Of a DNA stretch of 64,000 bases, positions 51,500 through 63,689 are shown one piece after another (position 1 is the stretch's first letter; each line of letters opens with the position of its first letter). The DNA is taken from contig PTFA01000028.1 of assembly GCA_003342895.1 (NCBI GenBank), positions 6,765,069-6,829,068 on the forward strand, written 5' to 3'. The position numbers were made by a program, and so were the translations under genes. The notes under the pieces were generated by a model. That model searched no databases, had not been told where the DNA came from, and saw nothing but the letters and a program-made list of their open reading frames with translations. Source of the stretch: Casuarius casuarius (taxonomy: Eukaryota; Chordata; Aves; Casuariiformes; Casuariidae).

Positions 51500-54400
51500 G
51501 AACCTAGAACCACCAGCTCTAGGTCCCAAAATTTGAGATCCAGAGAGACAAATCTATAGAGAAGATCCCCATCATCGTTTTCTGAAGCCCAGCTTTTCCT
51601 GGTTTGCAGCTTTTCCCTGGCTTCTGTGATACCAAATCAACGGACAATCATCAGGGCTGGACACAATAGACCTGTTGGTAGATGAGATGACAATGCAACA
51701 GTGTAGGTCACATATGCACATGATCCATGCCTGCAACATTACCAAGGTTGTCAGGATACTTGCACAAGGATTCCCCAGCTCCAGAGGAAGGCCTGGGGAA
51801 GGAAACAGATAGGATATACAGAGCGAGGACTTCAGTTACATTAACTAGAGGGTTATCATCATTCTATCATTTTACAGAGAGTTGTTGACAATCATAAAGA
51901 ACACAGACACTGCAGCTGGCCACACCAGCCAAGTCCACAACACAGTATCTTTATAACCCTACTATCTTTCACCAGGACATGCCAAGACCCTCTTTCCCTC
52001 AGGGGATAATAGTCTCCACATCAGCAGCCAACACAGCATGTCCCTCACTACTATAATAGTCTCCACATCAGCAGCCAACACAGCATGTCCCTCACTACTT
52101 TGGGTCACTCAAAGCACTGACCCACAAATGCACTTCATCGGGGTCCAGGATGATCTACAGAATGCGGGCTTAGATCTAGGTCAATGATCTGTAGTCAGCT
52201 GACCAGAGGTAGAGGATTTTCTGGGCAAGTTATACCTGAACATCCTTTTGCATATCTTGCAAACTGCTAAGCCATATGTTGGCTCTGCAAGAGCTTGCCA
52301 GCCACTACACAGAGAAGATAAAATGGGGCTAGGATCCCCAGGTCACCTATGGCCTTACACCGCCACCATCAGTAAGCCTGGCTCCTGGGAAGGGGAAACA
52401 AGTATCATACACTATCTGTACACATGTAGCTCAGAGTTCATGCTAACACAAGTCTGAACAGAACAGTAAGACTTCTGCTTTTTTCAGTGCCCTCAACTAT
52501 TCTACTCAGTTCCTACAACAAAAGCACCCTTGTCACAAATTAGGTTATTAGCAGCTATTCCTCACTGTACTGCTGCTTCTTCCTTAAGATGAGAGATGCT
52601 GTTCTGCTTCCAAGACTCCCAAATAAAGTCCTCATCTATACCCATGAGGCTGGGAGCTATATGCAAAAACCTAGGGGTCAGACATGCACAACAAAACACC
52701 TTTACAAGCCTACGAGCATGCTTTCCCAGCCACAAACACCTTATTCCATTGCTAATGTTCTTCCCTCACCCGCAATCAGTGTCCCTGATACAGGCCAGTC
52801 TCTGCAAGCTGTGCAGCCTGAACTTCCGTAACATCCTGCCACCTGTGCAAACAGCTGCTGCACAGGAAGGCAAAGGAATAAAAGAGACCCAACAAGTCTT
52901 TACAGAGCCCAGAGGCAACATACTATTTCAAAGTAACAAGTTAGTGGGGGGTTATTTTTCTTTAAGTAGAAAGAGCCAAATTAGTAAGTTTAAAGAAAGT
53001 CATATAAGTTTCCTTCATGGCAATTCACTCTGCCACTCCAACCTAATAACAGCAGGCAAGATGAGTCTGCTCTTGCTTCAGGAGGGCAACAAGAGCAGGA
53101 GGCTGCTGGCTCCCGTGCATTCACCCCACCACCAAGGCCTGGAGCGCTGCACCTCTTCCAGAGAAGATGATGAAGGAGGACTGAAGAATGTGACAAAACA
53201 AACTGCCAGGGAAGCTGAGAGTCCTGTTGCCTTTCAACAGGTTCTCANGTCTGGAATTACCCGCAGAATTGACTCTCAGCCGTGTCCTCCTAGTCTCAAT
53301 CGGGAGAGCTTCCCTGGTCCTCACAGCCTAAAAATGTAACATTAATGGCCTGGCGGTAGACATGCCTGTGCTGAATAGTCCAGGACCTGAGTGCTGGAGG
53401 GAGTTGCCAAGGAGGCACTGCTAAGACTGCTACTGCAGCAGATGTGCCTGCAGAGGTATGCAGTGCCAACANGTTAAGTCTTTCGTAGTGCTTAGAGACA
53501 GGCTGCACTGTTGTTGTCTTTGGAGACGACTCAAGTCCAACTTTGTCACATGGATTAACAACTTTGTAAGAGAATGCCTTGGGTTTTATCAGCTGCATTG
53601 CAAATGGGCTGCTTCAAGAGCTTCAAGAAGAGTCAGGTTGTCACAGCAACTACTAGTAAGGGTCCCTAATGCCACAAGATAGGAAGGAAGGGTGACAGGA
53701 CTCTGACAGCAGTCTTCCAGCAGTCCATAGGTGAGTCTGCAAGAAAAGGACAATTCAGCAAGTACAAGCAGGAGTACAAGGAAAGGAAGGAGCTCGTCTC
53801 TGAGTCTCTGTGCTAAAAGCACTTCCCTATTCTGATTCTGAATGGCAAACACATACTGAGAACCTCACACTGCAGCAAGTATGCCTCTGGAACATAGATG
53901 GGTCTTTGAAGAACGTAGTATCACCCTTGTTTGTTAAGCATATGCCATGTGCCACTACTCTGCTCCCCAGTCAAATCTGGAAGTGAAGCATTATAACATA
54001 CAGCTAAAATTGCTCAGGTAATGATGAGATGCTAGCACTCAACTAGTTGGAGCATGTGCTGCAGGACAGGTTTGCCTTCATCCCTTCTCCCAAGTAGCTT
54101 TCACAGTCAACAGAATAGTACCGTCCCAATAGCCCTGAGCAAGGGTGTTGAACACAGCCCTCTCACTGCTCTCCTGCTCACTTTCAGGGCACGTCCCATG
54201 CAAAGAAGCAAGCAATGTCCCTCTTGACACAGAATCTCATGAACTTCAGGAACCAATTCCCCAACTCCCAAACTTCCTGCTGAAGGACAGCTGTTGAGCT
54301 GCCAGGCCCTATTCCAGATCCTACCATCNGCCAGCTGAGGAAGGCTGAGTGTAGTCTGATCATGGGTGAACATTTCTCAGACTTGAGATCTAGGAAAGCA

Positions 54401-55300
54401 AGAAGAAAAGCACAGAATTTGTGCCTCAAAGGTTGATCAAGGTACGAAGGAAGAGAAAGGCATGCAACAGGGAGTGAGAAACATGCAACATTACTGGTTT
54501 GATTGAGGTGAAGTAAAGTACAATCATCTCAGCTGTAGTGACTCATTCCAAGAACATAGCAAGGATGGTGGGAAAAGAGGAGAAGGCTTAGATATCTAAC
54601 ACATGAAATGCAGCAGCTATTCCACATCAAAACGTGTCTATGGAAGGGGAGGATGGGAAGGGGTGACTGACTGCACAGACGGGTGCAGATGCTTGTCAGA
54701 ACCAATTTTGTTGAACTGCCATGTGGAAATATCCATCTAATGGAAGTTTATCAAAGAACAGGACTCAGAAGCCTGCTGCTTAGGAGCTCACCATTTGTCT
54801 TACATGGGGACAGTGAGGAATGAGATTCGGTGGATGATCTGGAGACCGGTCCATACCTTTGGGAGCTATGACCTTGCAGTTTCTCTTCTGTTGCACAGTA
54901 TTGGCAATGAAGCAGTGTTGCTTGTTTGCCTCCTTTCTCTCCCCTACAGACATTTTAATCAAAACAGAACACTCACCAAGGCTACGTTCCTACCATGTGC
55001 TGAAGAGCATTTTCCAAGCAGATGGTCGTTCAGAGGCTGCTGACAACAGTTGCACGGGGGGAGGTGGAGGATGATGTGGTCTGTGACAACAGCCCTCCAC
55101 TGGATGCTGGGCTGGTATCCAGCAGTGCTGAGCTGCCAGCTGACTTGCTCCCAACAAAGATATCCCCCCAGTAGCAAAGACACTGACTAAAGGGCACTGA
55201 CTAAAAGATCCAGCAAACACCAGCCAAGACCTTCTTTGGTCCCTGTATCATAAAAACCAAAGTGCAAATACTGAGAAGGTTGCTGTGCAGATAGGAGATC
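51500..55300. other. GC-richer unassigned block
   Basis: About 3.8 kb less AT-rich than its surroundings, with several longer open frames on both strands, the longest being 52596-53339 plus. There is also a perfect 47-nt duplication at 52006. I recognise no gene or repeat family. A decayed non-CR1 transposable element, a non-coding transcript, or simple base-composition variation are all possible. Confidence 0.35.
52006..52099 (+). repeat. Perfect 2 x 47-nt tandem duplication
   Basis: A 47-nt unit starting ataatagtctccacatcagc and ending ccctcactact occurs twice in tandem with no mismatch (52006-52052, 52053-52099). It is not low-complexity. Confidence 0.95.
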
Positions 55301-56557
55301 TAGGTTTTTATACCACATCTCCCTTGGGCAAGGCACATGCATGCAGGGATATGGCATGGTATTGAGGACAGAAGATAATATAGCTGGAAAACTAGACCAA
55401 GAGGAGAGAGCAAAAGCTACCACAGTTGATATCCACAAGTGGATTTCCAGCATACNTTCTCCTCTGACTTTCCACATTGAGGGAATTACCTGGAGTGAGT
55501 CTAGTGTACACTAATGCATATTGAAAGTGGGTAGTCGCAAGAATAGGCTCCTCAAAAGACAGTACAGACCTGCACAAAATTAATTTATGCTCTTACTTAA
55601 TTAAACCAGTTAAAAATATACTTCACTCACTTTTGCATCTGTAACCCCCAAAGTACTTTTTCTTTCCTCCTTAAAAGGACAGCTTAGTATTGACAATGTT
55701 TCTTACAGGCTAAAAGGAATAAATAACACCTAATAAGTTGGCATCAGTAAAAATCAACACAATTAATACTTAGGCAATACATTTAGCAACAAAAAGAATC
55801 AGTCTGACAAAAATGAGTGGAATCATAATTTAGAAAGTTAGCAGGGTAAGACAACATGAGGCCCAGTATGATGCACTTTAAGTCCATTCCAAAACTAGGA
55901 CTACTACCACTGATCTATTTTAAACTGTATCAAAATTTGTATGCAAATCTTGGCATCAACTCCTTGAGTATTTAAATCTAAAGGGAAGGGGAGAACAAGA
56001 TGTTTGAGAGGTAGTTAGTAATAGAAACATGACTTCATTTTTGCTCGAATCTCACAAAACGTAGCAAAACACAGTTACAGCTGAATAGTTATGGATCTTC
56101 TAAAATATGCATTATAATACATTTTAATAATCTAGAGAATATATGATCTGCGATAATTAACACCATGCTGACTGAATATCTCAACCAGTAAGCTACTTTG
56201 TGTATTGGTAACAAAAAGGATGTCTCTAGAAAGGTTGACCAATCTTATCAACCTACCTGGTACTGGTATTACAGCCGCTAGTATAACCTTTTGATGATGA
56301 AGTTGTGGTTTGTTTTTTGTTTTTTTACCTCAAAACTTCCTATTAGGGCTTGATAATAGAATTATTTTCATACTGTTTCCAAATTGTTTTTAAATCAATG
56401 AAAGCCTTTCGTTTATAAATGAGACAAAAGAATTGCAGATCATGTTTAAGAAAACAGACACCAAGCAAAACAAGAAAACTAGAAAGCAGAACACTTCATA
56501 CAGTTTATATTTCATAGTTTTGCACATACATCTAAAAAGGAACAAAAAACCACTCAC

Positions 56558-56602
56558 CGCAACTTCTTAAAGTATAACAATTGCGCATGAATCTCTCCAG
56601 TA
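56558..56602 (-). CDS. Possible 45-nt cassette exon (weak)
   Basis: On the minus strand TTGCG|gtgagtgg gives a good donor and ctctaaaggtggtttcag a usable acceptor. The 45-nt segment is frame-neutral. Between the 75-nt exon (RGASEES frame) and the 20-nt exon it would add ILERFMRNCYTLRSCG; the alternative 75-nt frame would hit a TAA here. It lies only 156 nt from the 75-nt exon, a short intron for this gene. A longer open frame runs through the region up to 56726, so the true 5' boundary is uncertain. It could equally be a cryptic site pair. Confidence 0.25.
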
Positions 56603-56758
56603 CTGAAACCACCTTTAGAGGCGGAGTGATTGTATCACTTGCAGATGAGTAACAATAAAGCCTCCTATCAAGCACACAGCAGAGCTGCTCTTTAGTAAGA
56701 ACTATTCTGCTGGCACAATATTCCACTTTTTAAATGGTCCTTCAATAAAGGCACTCAC

Positions 56759-56833
56759 TTTTGTAGCCGCTGGTTCCACTAGTCTCTGACGGTGACGTGC
56801 TGAGCTGAAATGACTCTTCTGAGGCGCCCCTTC
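56759..56833 (-). CDS. Candidate 75-nt coding exon of the same minus-strand gene
   Basis: A well-formed internal exon candidate. On the minus strand about 45 nt of nearly uninterrupted pyrimidines lead to ccattcactgtcag, and the 3' side is TACAAAA|gtgagtgcc. Two frames are open. One reads RGASEESFQLSTSPSETSGT followed by SGYK, is rich in Ser/Thr, and ends in phase 1, fitting the 20-nt candidate exon and then KELSLPRRGS. The other reads EGAPQKSHFSSARHRQRLVE followed by PAATK and ends in phase 0, so it could join the KELSLPRRGS exon directly. The third frame has a stop. Neither peptide matches the segment I remember upstream of KELSLPRRGS in MAST2 and MAST4 (…GQSAPSLTASL), so this may be an alternative or lineage-specific exon. 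Confidence 0.45.
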
Positions 56834-59800
56834 CTGACAGTGAATGGAGAAAGGGGAAGGAGAAGAACAGAGAAAAGGGGAGAAAATGGATCGTGGAGGG
56901 GATGGAATGGAGGATGTTGGAGAAGGGAGAGGAAGAGTATTTAACCAAACTGTATTTTCACTAACTTTGTAAGAGCTTTATGAAATCAATTTCAATAATT
57001 TCACCATACAAGTATCAGAAAGAAAATGAAATTATTTTACTAGAAGTAGCCTCATAAGGCTTTTACATATGTATTATTCATATGCATTTAATGATGCTGT
57101 CCACTACAAAAACACATATATATACACACATAAATACACATGCCTACTTTATTTCTAGATGCACACATTGAAAATAAAAAAAGATTCATCTTGCTGTTCC
57201 CAAGTATTTACATTATTTGACATTTTTATATCAATTTCAGAAGTTGCACAGCATAAAAGTGTAATAAGTTGATGCGAGTATTCCTATGACAAAAGAAAGT
57301 CTTCAGACTACTGAAGATACATGTGGGCTGTGCCTCCAATGACATCAGCAACATTAAGACAGTACAACTTTCTAAAACAGAATATATTAGCAGCTCATTT
57401 TGTTAACACTAAATAAGCAAGAAGGGCAGAACTGATAAAACATTGTCTTTTGACAAGGTTAATTTCAACAGACAGGTGACACACTGTCGCATTCCAGAGA
57501 ATCCAGAGTAGTGTTCATACTAACAGGTAGCAAAATTCAAAAAGTCTACTGGATTTTATCTCCTGTGCAAAGGCCAAGGGAAACTTCAGTTCTATTTTTA
57601 ATCATAAATATGCTCCATTCACTTTTGTGCTGCTACTCACTTGGTACCAAAGACTTCACTTTCTTGCTTGAACAAGGAACAAGAGAGGATGTGAGCAAAG
57701 CTGTGGCTACCCAATATGTAAACCTCAGCAGTAATGACAGATTAAGGAGTTAGTCTCCCCTATCTCCCACGAGCTCGTTCCTGCCCCCAAAAGCCACAGT
57801 TCACTACTCCCTCTGCTGTATCAGTACAATTGTTTGTGATTCTATTCTGTAAACCAGAACATTGAAATGATCGGGGTTAAATATAGCTCCCACAGGGCCA
57901 GAAGAATCCTTCCCAAGCCAGGGTCAGCCTCTCTGCTGAACTCATAAAACAGAGATGCTGTGAACTGTATCACTGAAGAGAACAGTTGGGTTGGAAGCTC
58001 CTTATGTCACACTGCTGCCAAAGCTCTTTATAATGAAACTGAACAAAACCTAACAGGCAAATCCAAGTAGGGATGAATGTTTATCAGCAAGACTTGTTAA
58101 CATATGAATGGAGCTATCTTAGAGGTGCAGTGAGATGAGCAGTTATCAATAAAAGCTGCCAGGACAGTGCAAAAACACACAACTGGAATTTTAGATAAAG
58201 AATAAAGGTAATAGGAACAAAGTGACTCTAGCTCTTTCAGTATAGAAGAATTCAATAAAGGGCATTTGAAGTATGCAGAGGCATTAGGCTGCATGCATAT
58301 AGGTCTTTCATTGCATCATAAACTTATGCTGATAGAAAGTTTCTGCAGTTGCATCATCCAAACTTCAGCTACATACTGCTCCTAGAGAACTGAGTGACAG
58401 AAACCAAAGGGCAGACAAACCATAAAGAAAAACCAGCATCAGGGTCAACATCTCAGAAGAAAAGCTATCTTTCATTTAAAGGGAAAAAAGACCCCCTCAC
58501 TGAGAAGGCTATGCATTCAGAGAAGCCGTACAGTTATTACAGGCTAAGCACATCCTGTGGCTCCATGACACCCTCTCATGGTGACTGTCCTTTTCAAAGG
58601 AATAGGCCAGTTGCAATTGATCAGTTGATATAATGAGACGGCAGTCAGAAAACCCTGTAAAGGCCGAGACTTTGTAAAAGCCAACATGATTCCAGTCACC
58701 ACGGACAACTGCAGGGAAAAAGGAAGGATCTCAAACAATCCCTATCCAGGGCAAGGCCTCTACTTTAGGCAGATGACATGCAGAAAACCAGCCAGGTATT
58801 AGGAGTCAGAGAGATTTGTTTCACATGCCAGATGAGCAGTCCAAAAAACAAGCTTGTGGAAAACAGAGGTCCCAACAGAAAAACTAATGGAGATAAGGGA
58901 CATCAGGTACTGAATATGTTATTATTGAATAGTTTAACTCTGAAGGCACAGAAGCCTGAAAGCAGTTATGAGGAGAAAACACGCTTTCATCTGCATAGGC
59001 TGGTGAGCTAACTCAGCAAGGTGCAGGTCTTAGTACTGCAACCAAAAACCATTTCCATGTGACAGCAGTTACCATTAACAGCACAGCTGTTCTCATAGAG
59101 ACAGTGATATCAAGAGCAATCCACCTATGTTCTGTGATAGAAAACATGCTCCCTTATCTGAAGAGACTTCTACCTTCAGATTAAAGAGCATCCACTTGTG
59201 TTCTGTGACACCCAAAAACAAACAAAAAACCCACCACTCTTACATGAAGAGATTTCTGCCTTCAGATCNTAGTGGCAACTGTCCTCTTTCCCCCCAGTCC
59301 CCATCTTTATTAGCTGCCAGACGAAGCTCAGAAGCAATGGTGGCAGTAATCTCAAATAAAGGAGATGAATTCACCAAAAAGCAACAAAGTGGCACCCAAC
59401 AGCTTTGCAGGTGGTTAGCACTGAAGAAAAACCTCGCAGCAACAAATCCATCCACATCACGCTGGCCAAATCCTAATGCTGGCAGATCTATTCCAATGGT
59501 TTTTTTATGTTACTAACCATCACACTCAACCCCAATCCTAAAGAATACCTCCTCACATATCCCCAAATGGTGATCTTAACATTCTCTTCCTCCTTCCCAA
59601 GCCTAGCCCTGTGATCTCTCCTCAAGAAAAAATTGCACCCAAGATTTAAGGCCCTACTGCCCCAGACTCACATCCTCCAGTACCTTACACTCCAGCCCGA
59701 GTACCTCACCATTCCCATCTAGAAGAATACTGCAGCGCAGCAAAGGCTCAGAGCCAAGGCCTGCTGTCACTGTTAAGACCATACACTGAACATTTTTATG

Positions 59801-62800
59801 CACTGTGATCCACCTCCTGCTCTATAATCTCTCATACTAGACGCAGTTGTTCCACTCAATTTCCTAACCAACTGTGCTTGGAGTGCAATGTTACAGAAAC
59901 AGGGCAGGTCGCGGTGTTACACCGCAGCCAGCACAATGCAGCAGCTGTAAGGCACCTGGAGCCTCACTGTGAAAGCACAGGCCTAAGGCTCAAGTCCCTT
60001 CCCTCTATCATGTAAGTGTGTTAGAGGCACATCTGAAAAATGGCAAGAGGAGACTGGCAAACACAAGCTGAACTAGTTCACTACAACCAGTTTTGTTTTG
60101 TTTTTTAATGAACAGGACTGCAAGCTCTGTTGACAATGACCGGATCCAGCCAATACTCTCTTTATAAGCCCAATGAACTGGACAGTAAGGCAGAAAGATA
60201 CAAAACAAGTTACCTGTTCTTACCGATTTTCCACATGTGCAAGAAACCACATCTCACACACAACAGTCCGCAGCTAATCTACTCTCTCCCTTTAGATCCC
60301 AGGGGTGTAGACTTCTACAGACCCCAATTCACTGTCCTCCTCCGTGATCCACAGTTTTCCAAAAAACACACAGTGTATGCTTCGAGGTGAAACACAGCCT
60401 TTTAATCAATGTAGTTAGTAACTTCCAAGTAACAATCATGACATGCTTCACAATATACNAAAGGCACAAGTCCCACCCAGCAGTTTGATACGCAAGTGAA
60501 GCGGTACTAGATCACCTTCTGTGATGAGAACAAACAGACAAGGAGCAAGATCAGCTGCTCAGAAATCAGTTTCTCAGAACTTCACCATATTTTAGAATGG
60601 ATCTAAGCATGTGGCTACACCAGTATTTAATGAAGCTTTACAAAAGTTTAATGAAGTATCTATCTTTTAAATTTCAGAAAAATCACGCTGAAATGTACGA
60701 TTAAAAACTAAAGCAAAGCTGTCCTGATGTATTTTAATGAGAGATACGTAACATCTGCAATCATATATATAAATGTAAAACTGAAGTTTATTTTAAGCAC
60801 GTAAGAACTTTTATTACATACTTACCATAATACTTTAATTTCTAGAGAATTTACCAGTAATTTCATTAAGTCATCAACAACACTTAAGTGCGTACCATTA
60901 ATGTATTTTTCATTAATACTAAACATTGAAGAGGTAATTTAGCCATTAAAAAGCAAGTAAGCAATTAAAAAGCAAAAATCTAGTTCTAGAATTTATTATG
61001 TTTGAGCAGCTTTTTTCTCTCATGCAGCCAGGGCCAAGGCACCATATACAAAGGACCTGGTTCAACCTCTTGAAACCCTGAAAGCTTTAAGATGTAGCAT
61101 AGGAAGCAGTAAATATCGAGAGATGAATACACAACCCTGTCACTCCACATTACTGAAAATTTAAGCGGTATCACTGCAAGACTAGTTTACCAATGTAATA
61201 TTATCCAGTTATGATTTTATTAATTATATATGAAGCAACTCAGAAAGTCAACATACTGCCCAAGCAGTAACATTTCTCCATACACACAGCTTCCTCATAT
61301 CAGTTACCTAGTGAACAGATCTCTGAATACTACCAGGACTACCTCTAATATCTGATAAAAAAAAAAAAACAAAAAAAAAAAACACACTGGTGACTAGATT
61401 AAGTCATTCCAGGTACTACAGGCATTTCATCCTAACCACCTTTCTCCTTGCTCTTCCAAGCTTTTAAAATATAGCAGAAGACAAAACTTTGACATCTCCA
61501 TATTATATTATAGCTGCTATGAAACAAAATTGCTATATTCTAAGGTTATGTAATTCACGGCAAGAGACAACCAGGAGCTTCCAAGGTAACCAGCAGCCTT
61601 GAAGTCTAGAATACATCACTTAATTTCTCTGTGCCTCAATTGACAGAAGAGATAATGGCATGTTAGCCCTGTTTCAATAACAACAAGGCACTAGGAAGGA
61701 GTAAAGCAGAAGGATCTAGAGAGATTCAAAAGGTTAATTAGTTTTGAATTTTAAGTGTTATGGCTGCAGACTGGTTAATCAGTTTTTCACTATTATAGAA
61801 AAGGACTCCCAATGCCTATAAAAGCGATAGTCCTTTTCCCATGCATCTTAATTTAAGGCATTAAATCAGTTTACTTCTACATATGCAGAAAGAGGCAGAT
61901 GAGAGGTGTAGTGAAGGAGGAAAATCGCATGCAATTTTGGGCTTGACTTGTTCCAGAAATTTTTCACAAAACTAAAAGAAAGAAAACCACAATAATATTT
62001 ATTTAAATAAAAAAGAAACCTAGAGATAGCAAACACACAGTCTGCTTAAGTGAAATGACACTGATAACACATCAACATTGAAGGATATAAACAGTATGAA
62101 AAAAATCAAATTACTCAAGGTGACATGCAAGAATGTAACAGATTGATGACAAAACTGAAAGGATGAATTTAGGCTGAGCGTGACAACTGTGTAGCACAGC
62201 TTCAGAAGCCTGGAACTTACAGCATATTATCAGAATGTTCTGAAGAGAAAAAAAATGTATGCAAGAGAGGTACGAGACAGTTTAATACATCTTTTCCCAT
62301 CCTGGTCACCATGACTTGTACTGTGTATTCACATGATTTTGTTTTTTGTAAAATAAACTGAGATCTTTAGACAGGAGGCAATACAGAGTGCTAAGTGCAG
62401 AGGCAGGACTAAGTTACAAGTACTCTCACACAGTTGTCCCCTCTTAGCTTTAGATTCAGGCAAGTGTGAAATGACCTTTTTATTTCCCGCCCCCTTTTTT
62501 TTTTAAACTAATAAGTAAAGATGTTCATTTCTTGCTGACCTCCAACAACTTAAATCTGGATCTTAAATGTAATACTTAACTAGGCTCTGTGCCAAGCTCC
62601 ATAGGCTGATCAGAAAAGCTTTGTTAAATAGCTATCTCACAGCACAAACAAAGTATAATAAATAGGACAGACTTCCACCACGTCATTGAATCAAAAAAAT
62701 AAAAGTAATGAGTTGTCAATTATTTGACAAAGAATCTCACATTATGGTATGGTAGGAAATCCATCTAGCCAAGGCCAGGAATTGAATCAAAAAAGCCATT

Positions 62801-63654
62801 TCACATTTGTAGTTTCAGTTTTAAACAGTAAGAAAACTGTGACCCTTGAAAGCTATCTCCCAAAGAGAAGAGAAAATCAGGGGCCAGGAGTGTATCTTGT
62901 ACCAATTAATCTGTCCGGCAAGAGAAATTACTAACAAGGGAAAAATTCATCTGAGGTAACTTGCTGTATCCCATTCCTGAATCACAGCCATAGATGTTAA
63001 ATTTTGCATAACAAAAATGTGTAACTAACAGGTTGGCTCAAATCACTTGGCAGTCTAATCCATTAGTCTGCCGGATACTCTCCTTTTAGCAGTGCTAGTT
63101 ACGGCACTGCCTTCTTCTCCCTGGCTACATCCTGTTGAACACAGATAATCATTAAACTTGTTGTTTGAACACAGAACATTGGGGCATTTTGAAGAAGAAA
63201 AAGACAAGAATGAATATCTGACAGGATTCTCATCGATTACTGCATTTCCTTGGTGAGCCTAGAGAGAACACACATGAAAAATAGGTACTTTAAATACAAT
63301 CTTTTTCTAGAGTAGCCCCTTGGCAGAAATGCATCAATTGAAACATGCCTGGGTTTTCTCCCTGCATCTCGTTAGAGCCTGAAGACAAGAACATGTGCTT
63401 CACATAGCTATAAGCCTAATCTGCTTTACTGAGTTCAGCACCAGAAGAGCTTAGTATTGATCTGTCAGCTAGACTCCACATCAGAGAGAAACAATACTGA
63501 AACGATTGACAGTGTCTTTAGAGGGAAACAGACAATCTAAAAGCACATGCTACTACGGCTTTCGCATCAGTTCTAAAAACTAACCAGAGTGTTCCACTCA
63601 CACTGCTGGAATGAAGCAATGCACATAAGGTGCCACAGAAGCAAAAAAANNNNN

Positions 63655-63689
<35 letters not shown>

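Larger units (their letters stand above)
37695..56758 (-). other. Intronic sequence between the 75-nt and 32-nt exons
   Basis: Presumed intron or introns of the minus-strand gene, with the 20-nt candidate at 45895 and the 45-nt candidate at 56558 inside it. Contents: antisense CR1 ends at 38400 and 50607, the assembly gap and 9-nt repeat at 41022-41265, a perfect hairpin at 47091-47120, and the GC-richer block 51500-55300. Nothing else gene-like was recognised. Confidence 0.5.

Noticed and set aside
60232..60330. Minus-strand donor AAATCG|gtaagaac with an upstream ctgtag acceptor-like site
   Set aside because: The intervening segment has poor acceptor context and no frame agreeing with the 75-nt exon, so not called.
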